From positions 1-61,593 of the forward strand of contig JAHJLI010000095.1 in assembly GCA_018821785.1 (NCBI GenBank): a DNA stretch of 61,593 nt, read 5' to 3'. Positions 19,150 to 27,002 of the stretch are shown in pieces. Below the pieces are notes generated by a model. It searched no databases and was not told where the DNA came from. It was given only the letters and a program-made list of their open reading frames with translations. This DNA is from Pseudomonadota bacterium. Lineage in GTDB: Bacteria > Desulfobacterota > Desulfobulbia > Desulfobulbales > Desulfocapsaceae. The first letter of the stretch is position 1; each line of letters begins with the position of its first letter. The translations under genes and the position numbers were made by a program.

Positions 19150-19845
19150 ATGAAAAATACCCGGACCAAACCCACCAAAGAGACTCGACAGCCCTTGGGG
19201 GTAGCGGCATATGAACAGATCTGCCGCAAGATTATCACCCTTGTCTACAAGCCCGGGGCAATTCTCGATGAAAAACAATTAATGGCTGATCTGGAGTTTG
19301 GCCGGACACCGATCCGCGAAGCGATTCTGCGCCTGGCCGGCGAGGGGTGGATCGAAACCCAGCCGAATCGCGGCGCCATGGTGCCACCGATTACCATCCA
19401 GGGGACCAAGGCGGTTTTCGAGGCAATGAAGATTCTCGAACTGGGCGTTGCAAACCTTGCCGTCAACCAGAATATCGACGAGCAACTGACGGCCATGCGC
19501 TCGGCAGGAGAACAAGTCAAGGAATCCATTGAAAATGGCGACATACTCCGCCTGGTCGATGCCAACCACGTCTTTCACCTGGCCTATGCCGATTGCGCTA
19601 AAAACGAATTTCTCACTCGCGCCTGCCTCGAGGTTCGTAATCAGGCCAAACGGTTGGCCTACCTTTCCTATGCCAACGATATCGGCATGAACCGCTCGCT
19701 ACAGGGACACTATGAGGCAGTTGTCAATGAACATGAGGCAATGATCACCTGTCTCTTTGATAAAAATGAGGTCCGTTTAAAAGAAATCATTCTCCAGCAT
19801 ATCAATGCATTCCAGAGCAGGATTCTCGCCTATATGAGTTCTTGA
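19150..19845 (+). CDS. GntR-family regulator, FCD subfamily
   Basis: 231 residues. The winged helix is at about 18-80 (ILDEKQLMADLEFGRTPIREAILRLAGEGWIE) and the FCD effector-binding domain at about 95-215. FCD regulators commonly control carboxylate or amino-acid uptake genes and bind the substrate as inducer. It is divergent from the AraC gene and followed after 58 bases by dctP, so it most likely controls the TRAP/pxp operon. The ATG at 19150 lacks a good ribosome site. A TTG at 19126 is in frame with AAGG farther upstream, so the start is uncertain. Confidence 0.88.
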   Translation: MKNTRTKPTKETRQPLGVAAYEQICRKIITLVYKPGAILDEKQLMADLEFGRTPIREAILRLAGEGWIETQPNRGAMVPPITIQGTKAVFEAMKILELGVANLAVNQNIDEQLTAMRSAGEQVKESIENGDILRLVDANHVFHLAYADCAKNEFLTRACLEVRNQAKRLAYLSYANDIGMNRSLQGHYEAVVNEHEAMITCLFDKNEVRLKEIILQHINAFQSRILAYMSS

Positions 19846-19858
19846 TTCCTCACATGTA

Positions 19859-19875
19859 TTGATACTTACGATCAA
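19859..19875. promoter_or_regulatory. candidate GntR operator upstream of dctP
   Basis: Inverted repeat TTGAT (19859-19863) and ATCAA (19871-19875) with a 7-base centre, about 30 bases before the dctP start. Place and symmetry would suit the FCD regulator encoded just upstream. No other copy was found to support it. Confidence 0.35.
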
Positions 19876-19903
19876 CCCACCACCAAAAAAGGAACGGAAC
19901 ACC

Positions 19904-20896
19904 ATGAAAAAACTCACACATCTGGCATTAGCACTGGCACTGGGCATCGGCGTTACATCAGGCAGCGCCCAGGCGAAAACGGCATGGACCGCCAACTCGG
20001 TGTGGCCGCCGAACAACCACCAAACCTTGGCCCTCGATGAATTCGCTGCCAAGGTCAAACAACAGACCGGTAGTGAGCTGGAAATAACAGTCTCCAGCGG
20101 TGGCGCACTCGGCTATAAAGGACCGGAACTCCTGAAAGTAGTTCGTGACGGGATGGTGCAGGTCTCCGACATGCTGATCAGCGGTGTGGCCGGCGAGGAT
20201 AAAATCTTCCAGATAGTCACCCTGCCGTTTCTGGCCCTCAATTTTGAAGAATCAAAGCTGCTGAATGACACCGCACGCCCCTATTTTGATAAAGCGGCGG
20301 CGAAATGGGGCCAGAAGATCCTCTATATTTCCCCGTGGCCAGGCGCCGGGCTCTGGACAAAACGCCAGATCACCTCGGTGGAAGAAATGAAAGGCTTGAA
20401 AACCCGGACCTACGACAAAAACGGTGCCCTCGTCGTTGAAGCAACCGGCGGTACTCCTTATGCCCTGGCCTTCAGTGAGGTCTATTCTTCTTTGGCAACA
20501 GGGGTTATCGACTCGGTTATCACCTCCACGCCTACCGCCGTCGATGCTAAATTCTGGGAGGTGCTCAAGTATTACCAGCCGATGAATATCACCATCGCCA
20601 CCAACATGGTCAACGTCAACTTGAAGGCCTTTGAGAAACTCGATAAAAAATCCCAGGACGCCCTGGTACAGGCCGGCAAGGAAATGGAAGAGGCGATGTG
20701 GAAAAAGGTCGTAGCCCTTGACCAGGAAAAAGAAAGTTTGTGCAAGAAAAACGGTATGGAAACGGTTACCCCTTCGGCAGATTTCATGAAGGCACTGAGT
20801 GTCATTACCGAAAAAATTCGTACCGACTGGCTGCAGGATGCCTCTCCCGAGGCCAAGGCGCTGTATGAAGAATTCATGAAAAAGGTCAAACGCTGA
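19904..20896 (+). CDS. dctP: TRAP transporter substrate-binding protein
   Basis: 330 residues with a signal peptide (cleavage after Ala24, SAQA|KT). It has the DctP fold with the conserved Arg in GLKTRTY (Arg168 of the precursor), which binds the carboxylate of the ligand, and the VYSSLATGVIDSV motif. AAGGAACGG precedes the ATG. It acts in the periplasm and delivers substrate to DctQM encoded next. Because pxpABC follow, pyroglutamate (5-oxoproline) is the likely ligand; this is inferred from context, not from the binding site. Confidence 0.9.
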   Translation: MKKLTHLALALALGIGVTSGSAQAKTAWTANSVWPPNNHQTLALDEFAAKVKQQTGSELEITVSSGGALGYKGPELLKVVRDGMVQVSDMLISGVAGEDKIFQIVTLPFLALNFEESKLLNDTARPYFDKAAAKWGQKILYISPWPGAGLWTKRQITSVEEMKGLKTRTYDKNGALVVEATGGTPYALAFSEVYSSLATGVIDSVITSTPTAVDAKFWEVLKYYQPMNITIATNMVNVNLKAFEKLDKKSQDALVQAGKEMEEAMWKKVVALDQEKESLCKKNGMETVTPSADFMKALSVITEKIRTDWLQDASPEAKALYEEFMKKVKR

Positions 20897-20926
20897 TTGC
20901 CGGAAACCTGGTAATTTGCTGCCTCT

Positions 20927-20956
20927 CGCCGTTCGTCTTTTCCATGACGAACGGCG
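20927..20956 (+). promoter_or_regulatory. intercistronic stem-loop between dctP and dctQ
   Basis: CGCCGTTCGTC (20927-20937) and GACGAACGGCG (20946-20956) form a perfect 11-bp stem with an 8-base loop, in the 81-base gap after dctP. No T-run follows. Stem-loops after a binding-protein gene often protect the upstream message, which would give more DctP than permease. Confidence 0.75.
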
Positions 20957-20977
20957 GTCATAGCACCGGAGGAATCC

Positions 20978-21514
20978 ATGAAGCGACTGATTCGAATCAT
21001 TGATGGTATATCCGCAGTCGTCGGCGGCCTTGCAGGGGTCATGCTGTGTATTGGTCTGGTTCTCACCTGCGGCGAGATTCTTCTTCGCACCGCTTTTGAC
21101 CGCACCCTTTTTATTACCGATGAGTATTCCGGCTACCTGATGTGCGGCCTGACATTTTGTGCCCTCGGCTACACCCTGAAAGAAAAGGGCCATATCCGCA
21201 TGACTATTATTCACGGTATCGTCAAGGACCGGAAACGCGACTACCTGGACACAATCTGCTATGCGGTCGGCTGCATTTTCTCGGCCTTCATCACCTTCCA
21301 TACCGGCCAGTTGTTCTTGGACTCGGTGGCCACCGGCTCGCAATCGATGCAGATATCAGCCACCTATCTGGCAATACCGCAGTTTTTCATGCCGTTTGGC
21401 GCTCTCATCATCACCCTGCAGTTTTTCAGCGAATTTTTGAAAAGCATCCTCGTTCTCAAAGGGGATACTTCAGGACTGGTACTTCGTGAAGAGATTCAAG
21501 ATCTGGGAAGATAA
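20978..21514 (+). CDS. dctQ: TRAP transporter small permease
   Basis: 178 residues with four membrane helices (about 15-38, 50-70, 90-110, 130-152), the DctQ layout. GGAGGAATCC precedes the ATG. With DctM, encoded 18 bases downstream, it forms the membrane part of the sodium-driven TRAP importer. Confidence 0.9.
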   Translation: MKRLIRIIDGISAVVGGLAGVMLCIGLVLTCGEILLRTAFDRTLFITDEYSGYLMCGLTFCALGYTLKEKGHIRMTIIHGIVKDRKRDYLDTICYAVGCIFSAFITFHTGQLFLDSVATGSQSMQISATYLAIPQFFMPFGALIITLQFFSEFLKSILVLKGDTSGLVLREEIQDLGR

Positions 21515-21532
21515 CACCGAAGGAGTCATCTA

Positions 21533-22834
21533 GTGGAACTTGCAAGCATTTCCCTCACCCTTTGCGCCTTGCTGGTGGTTTTCATGGGCGGCACCATCTG
21601 GGTCGGCATTTCTCTTTTTCTTGTAGGCCTCGGTGGCTTTTTCATCTTTACCGACCTGCCTTTCGGTTCCATTCTCGCCACCACCGGCTGGAACAATACC
21701 AGCGGTTCGGCGATGATGGCCCTGCCAATGTTCGTGTGGATGGGTGAAATCCTGTTCCGCAGCCGGATCTCTGAGAACCTCTTTAAAGGTTTGACCCCGT
21801 GGATGGACCGCATCCCAGGCAGACTGTTGCACGTCAACATCCTCGCCTGTACTTTTTTTGCGGCGGTCAGCGGCTCCTCTGCCGCAACCACCGCCACAGT
21901 CGGGAAAATTACCGTTCCCGAACTTGCAAAACGCGGCTATGACAAAAGCCTTACCGTCGGCTCCCTGGCCGGTGCCGGAACCCTCGGCTTTCTCATTCCC
22001 CCGAGCATGATGATGCTGGTCTACGGCATTATCGGCGATGTCAGTATCGGCAAATTGTTTATTGCCGGGATAATCCCAGGCTTTCTGCTGGCGGGAATTT
22101 TCAGCAGCTATATCATGGTGCGCTGCCTGGTCACCCCCGGCAAGGCCCCGGCCGGTGCCGAGCGACACACCTGGCTGCAGCGACTGCAGGCCATTCCTGA
22201 AATCCTCCCCGTTCTCATTCTTATTCTCCTGGTACTGGGAAGCCTGTATGCCGGATGGGCCACGCCGACCGAGGCCGGGGCAGTGGGTGTCATCGGCTCC
22301 ATGGTCTTCGCCTTCATGACCAACAGTATGGATTTTCAGGTATTTCGCGCAAGTCTTATGGGTTCAATAAAGACCACCGCCATGATCATGCTCATCGTCC
22401 TCGGTGCATCCTATCTCTCGGTGGTTGTCGGCTATCTCGGCATTACCCGCAAGTTGACTCTTTTTGTAACAGAAATGGGCCTGTCGCCGTTCATGCTCAT
22501 CCTTATCCTCAGCGCCCTGTATATCATTCTCGGCTGTCTGGTGGACGGCTTTTCCATGATCGTCATGACCACCCCCATCGTTCTGCCGATGATCACCGCC
22601 GCTGGCTTTGACACGGTTTGGTTTGGCATTTATCTTATCTTGATGATTGAACTTGCCCAGATCACCCCGCCGGTCGGCTTCAATCTTTTTGTCATCAGTT
22701 CCCTCAATAACGATGATGTCCTGGTGATAGCCCGCGATGCCATGCCATTTTTTCTCCTGATGGCCTTGATGACCGCGACAATAACTGTTTTCCCCAAGAT
22801 TGTGCTGTTTTTACCGAACCTTATGAAAGGATGA
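21533..22834 (+). CDS. dctM: TRAP transporter large permease
   Basis: 433 residues, about 12 helices, the transport subunit of the TRAP importer. It has characteristic DctM stretches such as AVSGSSAATTATVGKI, FLIPPSMMMLVYGI and ITPPVGFNLFV. GTG start with GAAGGAG at good spacing. The frame is complete and the length is normal. Confidence 0.92.
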   Translation: MELASISLTLCALLVVFMGGTIWVGISLFLVGLGGFFIFTDLPFGSILATTGWNNTSGSAMMALPMFVWMGEILFRSRISENLFKGLTPWMDRIPGRLLHVNILACTFFAAVSGSSAATTATVGKITVPELAKRGYDKSLTVGSLAGAGTLGFLIPPSMMMLVYGIIGDVSIGKLFIAGIIPGFLLAGIFSSYIMVRCLVTPGKAPAGAERHTWLQRLQAIPEILPVLILILLVLGSLYAGWATPTEAGAVGVIGSMVFAFMTNSMDFQVFRASLMGSIKTTAMIMLIVLGASYLSVVVGYLGITRKLTLFVTEMGLSPFMLILILSALYIILGCLVDGFSMIVMTTPIVLPMITAAGFDTVWFGIYLILMIELAQITPPVGFNLFVISSLNNDDVLVIARDAMPFFLLMALMTATITVFPKIVLFLPNLMKG

Positions 22835-22845
22835 AGTTTTTTCGA

Positions 22846-22880
22846 CCCGGGTAAACGGGATACATTCCTTGACGAAAAAT
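22846..22880 (+). repeat. dispersed hairpin repeat, half copy D overlapping pxpA start
   Basis: CCCGGGTAAACGGGATA followed by CATTCCTTGACGAAAAAT matches the first half of copy A (small hairpin, then CCTTCACGAAATT). The second arm is missing: the match runs into the ATG of pxpA at 22879. The hairpin lies where the ribosome would bind, and no better ribosome site is visible. Confidence 0.6.
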
Positions 22881-23670
22881 GAGCTACCCAATGAAAATCG
22901 ATCTTAATTGCGATATGGGAGAAAGTTTTGGCGCCTACACCCTCGGCATGGACAGCGCGATCATCGCCTCCGTCTCTTCCGCCAACATTGCCTGCGGTTT
23001 CCATGCCGGTGACCCGCAGGTAATGCGCCAGACCGTCGAACTGGCCCTGAAGCATGGCGTGGGAATCGGCGCCCATCCGGGATTCCCCGATCTTCTTGGT
23101 TTCGGCAGGCGCAACATGGACTGCGGCAGCGAAGAAATCGAGGCCTATCTTATCTACCAGATCGGCGCGCTGCAGGCTTTCTGCACGGCACATGGAACCC
23201 GACTCAGCCATGTCAAACCCCATGGCGCCCTCTATAACATGGCTGTCGGCAACGATGGCCTGATTCGTTCAATCGCCAGGGCCATCGCCCAAGTCGACTC
23301 CAACCTCTTTATGGTCGCCCTGGCCGGACCACATGCCGACCACACCGCCGAAATAGCAGAAGCGGAAGGGATAATCACCCTGTTCGAAGCCTTTCCGGAT
23401 CGAGCCTACACACCCGAAGGAACCCTGGTTTCCAGGCGTTTGCCCGGGGCGGTTATCCATGATCCCGAAGAAGCCGCGGCTCGGGCGGTGCGCATGGCGG
23501 TCGAGGGGGTAGTGGTCGCCGTCGATGGCACAGGGGTTCCGCTCAAGGTACATACCCTGTGTGTGCATGGCGATAACCCGAATGGCGTGGCTCTTGCCGC
23601 GACCATTCGCAGTCGCCTGGAAGCGGCCGAGGTTGCCGTCATCCCAATGGCAGAGTCACTCCTTAGGTAA
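22879..23670 (+). CDS. pxpA: 5-oxoprolinase subunit A (LamB/YcsF family)
   Basis: 263 residues with the family start KIDLNCDMGESFG, then IACGFHAGDP, HPGFPDLLGFGRR and HVKPHGALYN, all diagnostic of PxpA. With PxpB and PxpC it hydrolyses 5-oxoproline to glutamate at the cost of ATP, in the cytoplasm. The start could be the ATG at 22879 or the one at 22891, which fits most family members better. Neither has a strong ribosome site. It follows dctM by 44 bases. Confidence 0.9.
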   Translation: MSYPMKIDLNCDMGESFGAYTLGMDSAIIASVSSANIACGFHAGDPQVMRQTVELALKHGVGIGAHPGFPDLLGFGRRNMDCGSEEIEAYLIYQIGALQAFCTAHGTRLSHVKPHGALYNMAVGNDGLIRSIARAIAQVDSNLFMVALAGPHADHTAEIAEAEGIITLFEAFPDRAYTPEGTLVSRRLPGAVIHDPEEAAARAVRMAVEGVVVAVDGTGVPLKVHTLCVHGDNPNGVALAATIRSRLEAAEVAVIPMAESLLR

Positions 23671-24374
23671 TGGACATGGCGGCGATGAACACCGAATTTC
23701 GCATATGCGGCGATCGCTCTCTTCTGGCGGTGTACGGAAGGGGAGTCGACCTGGAGGTAAACGAAAAGGTGCGGCGGATGACAGCCCTTCTCACCGGCCA
23801 TCCGCACCACGGTATTGAGGCGGTGATTGGGTCCTACTGTACCCTCGCCGTCCACTACAACCCGATGCAAATCGGTTTCCAGGAACTGGCCGACCTGCTC
23901 CTTAATCTTGAAAGCAGCCTCGGCAAGGCGGCTGTTCCAGAAGCTCGAACCATTGACATCCCGGTATGCTACGGCGGCGAATTCGGCCCGGACATTGACT
24001 TTGTCGCCGAACATAACGCAATGAGCGCAGACGAGGTCATCGCCCGGCACAGCGCCGCAGACTATCGCATCTATGCCATTGGTTTTGCCCCCGGATTCTG
24101 TTACCTGGGTGGCCTCGACCCGAGGCTGCACGCACCGCGCCTCGACACCCCCCGCCTTAAGGTAGTAGCCGGTTCAGTCGGCATTGCCGGCAGCCAGACC
24201 GGTGTCTATCCCCTGGCCAGTCCCGGCGGCTGGCGCTTGATCGGCCGCACGCCGCTTCGCCTTTTTGCCCCGGAACGAAAACGGCCCCTGCTGTATGAAC
24301 CCGGAGACAGCATCCGATTCCGACCGGTGTCGGAGGATGAATTTCACCACCTCCACCACTTGGATGGCCTATGA
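23670..24374 (+). CDS. pxpB: 5-oxoprolinase subunit B (KipI-like)
   Basis: 234 residues. The carboxyltransferase-like domain has the motifs IPVCYGGEFGPD, YAIGFAPGFCYLGG and GSVGIAGSQTGVYPLASPGGWRLIG. The ATG overlaps the pxpA TAA stop by one base (TAATG). The subunit pairs with PxpC to form the ATP-dependent ring-opening part of 5-oxoprolinase. Confidence 0.92.
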   Translation: MDMAAMNTEFRICGDRSLLAVYGRGVDLEVNEKVRRMTALLTGHPHHGIEAVIGSYCTLAVHYNPMQIGFQELADLLLNLESSLGKAAVPEARTIDIPVCYGGEFGPDIDFVAEHNAMSADEVIARHSAADYRIYAIGFAPGFCYLGGLDPRLHAPRLDTPRLKVVAGSVGIAGSQTGVYPLASPGGWRLIGRTPLRLFAPERKRPLLYEPGDSIRFRPVSEDEFHHLHHLDGL

Positions 24375-25312
24375 TCACTGCCCTTCGCATCATTTCTCCA
24401 GGGCCATGCACAACCGTCCAGGATCTTGGGCGGTTTGGCGCCTATCACATGGGCGTCCCTGCCTCCGGGATGCTCGATGACTATGCCGGACAAGTCGCCA
24501 ATTGGCTGGTAGGCAACCCGGCAAATTGCGCAACCCTGGAAATGTCGATGATCGGCGCCCGCATGGAAATCCTCACTGAGGCCGACATTGCCGTCACCGG
24601 CGCAGCCATGAAGCCGCAGCATAACGGCCGGCCCTGTCGTCAATGGACCTCGATCCGTGTGCAGCCGGGCGATATCCTAGAAATTGGTGCATCCGATAAT
24701 GGCTGCAGGGCCTATCTGGCAATTACCGGTGGGATAGAGGTGCCACAGGTTTTGGGCAGTCGCTCCACCTATCTGGGTGGCTTGCTGGGTGGCATGAACG
24801 GGCGTATGCTTGCCGCAGGAGACATTCTGGGGCGTGGAGCAGGGACGCTTCTTCGAATTCCAAGGAACCTGCCGTGGTTTCCTCTCTACCCTGAAAACAT
24901 CATCGTTCGGGCAATCGCCGGACCACATGAAGGCTTTTTCCAGGACCATTTATCCCAGTTTTTCAGCGCCCCCTTCGAGGTGACCGCCCAGTGCAATCGC
25001 ATGGGTATACGACTTGCCGGACCGACAATCGACCGCGATGCGGGTGCACCCGAGAGCATACTCTCCGAACCGATAATCCCTGGAAGTGTGCAGGTTCCAG
25101 CCGGTGGCCAGCCCATTGTCCTGTTAAAAGAACAAACCATCGGCGGCTACACCAGTATCGCCACAGTGGTCTCGACAGATATCTGGCGAATGGGCCAGGC
25201 ATTACCAGGCGACAGGGTTCACTTTGTGCAGATCAGCCTTCTGGAAGCACAGGGTCTTTACCTTGAGTGGGTGGGTTTTCTGGCGGCGACCAAGGCCCTT
25301 CTTGCGAACTAA
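24371..25312 (+). CDS. pxpC: 5-oxoprolinase subunit C (KipA-like)
   Basis: 313 residues beginning with the family pattern PGPCTTVQDLGRFGAYHMGVP and containing NRMGIRLAGP and GGQPIVLLKEQTIGGY. It overlaps pxpB by ATGA, so A, B and C are coupled. It is the last gene of the predicted GntR-TRAP-pxp unit. The convergent adaptor gene ends 47 bases further on, and no clear terminator is visible between them. Confidence 0.92.
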   Translation: MITALRIISPGPCTTVQDLGRFGAYHMGVPASGMLDDYAGQVANWLVGNPANCATLEMSMIGARMEILTEADIAVTGAAMKPQHNGRPCRQWTSIRVQPGDILEIGASDNGCRAYLAITGGIEVPQVLGSRSTYLGGLLGGMNGRMLAAGDILGRGAGTLLRIPRNLPWFPLYPENIIVRAIAGPHEGFFQDHLSQFFSAPFEVTAQCNRMGIRLAGPTIDRDAGAPESILSEPIIPGSVQVPAGGQPIVLLKEQTIGGYTSIATVVSTDIWRMGQALPGDRVHFVQISLLEAQGLYLEWVGFLAATKALLAN

Positions 25313-25359
25313 CCCGTTGTCAGGCGGCAGAGCCGCAGGGAATCCATTGGCAAGGATGG

Positions 25360-26523
25360 TTATTTTTTTATTTTACCCTGCTCTTCTGCATCGATCACAA
25401 CTGCCACCCCCTCCCCCAGGCCCTGGCGATCGATGGTGGTCACCACTTTCTCACCGGCTGCGACACCCTCGCGAATCTCGGTAAACTGCCAGTTGCCAAG
25501 GCCGCTGGTCGTCTTCCGGTATTGCAGGCGATTACTCTTTGGATCGACGACATAGATATGACCGTCCTTTTGCAGGGATTCGGTGGCAATCCGCACAACC
25601 TGGGGCCGCCCTTCAACGATTATCTCGACATCGGCGCTGTAGCCCACCAAGAGTGTAACATCCTTATCGATTTCCGTAAAATCGACCTCGATCTCAACAG
25701 TCCTGGCTTGTTTTGCCTGCTCAAGGACATAGGGGGAAACGGACCTCGTCTGTCCTTTGAAGACTTTTTTGGGAAAGGCATCGAGAGTAATGCGGGCTTC
25801 CATGCCCGGACGGATCTGGGCCGCATCGATTTCATCGATCGGAGCAGCGATATACAGCGACTCCATATTGATCAGATCGACCACCGGCAGTGTTGCAATC
25901 CCCGGCGGTGAAGGGGTGATGAATTCACCAATTTCACCGTTGACCTCGGCGATAATTCCGGCAAAGGGCGCGGTGATAACCGTTCGTTCGACCATCGCCC
26001 TCGCCGCCTTTATCCTTGCAACACTCACCTCGCGTTGCGCCTGTGCGGCCCGGCAGGCCGCCCTTTTCGAAGCGGCGGTAGCGATGGCCTCGTCATAACT
26101 TGACTCCGAGGTCGAACGGTTTTTGCGCAGTTCTGTCAACCTCTCGCCCTGCCGCTCGGTGTAATCAGCCATGAGACAGGCCTCATGAGCGGTAGCCTCG
26201 GCGACCTTCGCCTGTTTTTCGGCAAGGTCCAGTTCCGCCTCAAGGTCCTTGTTCCACAAAGCGAGCAGGATCTGTCCGGCCTGTACCTCGTCCCCTTTAT
26301 GGATATTCAGGGTAGCAATCCTCCCGCCAATCGCCGGAGCAAGCCTTGCCCGCCGTCTCGCCTTGACCGATCCGGCCCTGGTGTTGGTCACCGTCGCCTC
26401 GACCACACCGACCTCGGCATCTTTCACCGAGACATGTATTGGTTTTTCCCGATACAGATATCGGTAAGCGAAAAAACCACCGACCAACAGCAGGGGAATG
26501 ATCAATAAAAATGTGCGCTTCAC
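25360..26523 (-). CDS. orphan periplasmic adaptor (HlyD/MacA-like)
   Basis: 387 residues. An N-terminal helix (about 4-22) is followed by a lipoyl half, a long alpha-hairpin (about 85-165), second lipoyl half with TVITAPFAGIIAEVNGEIGE, and beta-barrel domains. GTG start with TAGGAG upstream. No RND, ABC or outer membrane gene lies next to it. The pxp genes converge from the left and a sensor kinase lies to the right. It may serve the MacB-type exporter at 3663-6758, which lacks an adaptor, or be what is left of an exporter operon. The partner is inference. Confidence 0.85.
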   Translation of the reverse strand: MKRTFLLIIPLLLVGGFFAYRYLYREKPIHVSVKDAEVGVVEATVTNTRAGSVKARRRARLAPAIGGRIATLNIHKGDEVQAGQILLALWNKDLEAELDLAEKQAKVAEATAHEACLMADYTERQGERLTELRKNRSTSESSYDEAIATAASKRAACRAAQAQREVSVARIKAARAMVERTVITAPFAGIIAEVNGEIGEFITPSPPGIATLPVVDLINMESLYIAAPIDEIDAAQIRPGMEARITLDAFPKKVFKGQTRSVSPYVLEQAKQARTVEIEVDFTEIDKDVTLLVGYSADVEIIVEGRPQVVRIATESLQKDGHIYVVDPKSNRLQYRKTTSGLGNWQFTEIREGVAAGEKVVTTIDRQGLGEGVAVVIDAEEQGKIKK

Positions 26524-27002
26524 GTTATCTCCTAAGCCCGATATACGGATTTATTCTGCAATACCCGAAGAGGTGCTTTTAGCAACAGATCCAGATGTCT
26601 TTCTTGTTCTCCACAACTCTCAGTTATAGGCCAATCTGCAGAATCCATCAACACTTTCATACCGCAGTGCAATTTGACGCCGTGAAATGGTTGCCTGTCC
26701 CACCTTACCCTTCGAAACCATTGCCAAATACCATTTGACCATTGCAATGCAAGAATAGGGCAGGAATTACGAGGAAGGAAAAATAATTACCATGCGAGCC
26801 TCATTATCGTATGGGCATTCAGGTGCAAGGGCTCAATGAAGACGGCGCGGGCCGCGAGACCGAGCTCCCCGCTGACTCGGTGCTGGGCCGACCCGGTTGT
26901 TGTTATGCAGCACGGCCGCATCATCGAGGCAGGATCTTTCCATGGAAAGCGCGATCGGTGTTCCCGGGAAGAACTCATCGCCTTGGTCTCCCGACTCCTT
27001 CA
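26524..27002. other. gene-poor region with possible ABC ATPase remnant
   Basis: 479 bases without a convincing gene. In the plus frame at about 26890-26950 the translation reads DPVVVMQHGRIIEAGSF, which resembles the segment after the switch His of ABC importer ATPases (ADRVVVM..GRIVE.G). Nothing upstream in that frame continues the ATPase. It may be the end of a decayed gene or a chance match. Confidence 0.3.

Noticed and set aside
18791-19210. N-terminal extension of the AraC regulator
   Set aside because: The frame is open, but it reads through the dispersed repeat and AT-rich promoter DNA. The ATG at 18790 has a good ribosome site and gives a normal family length.
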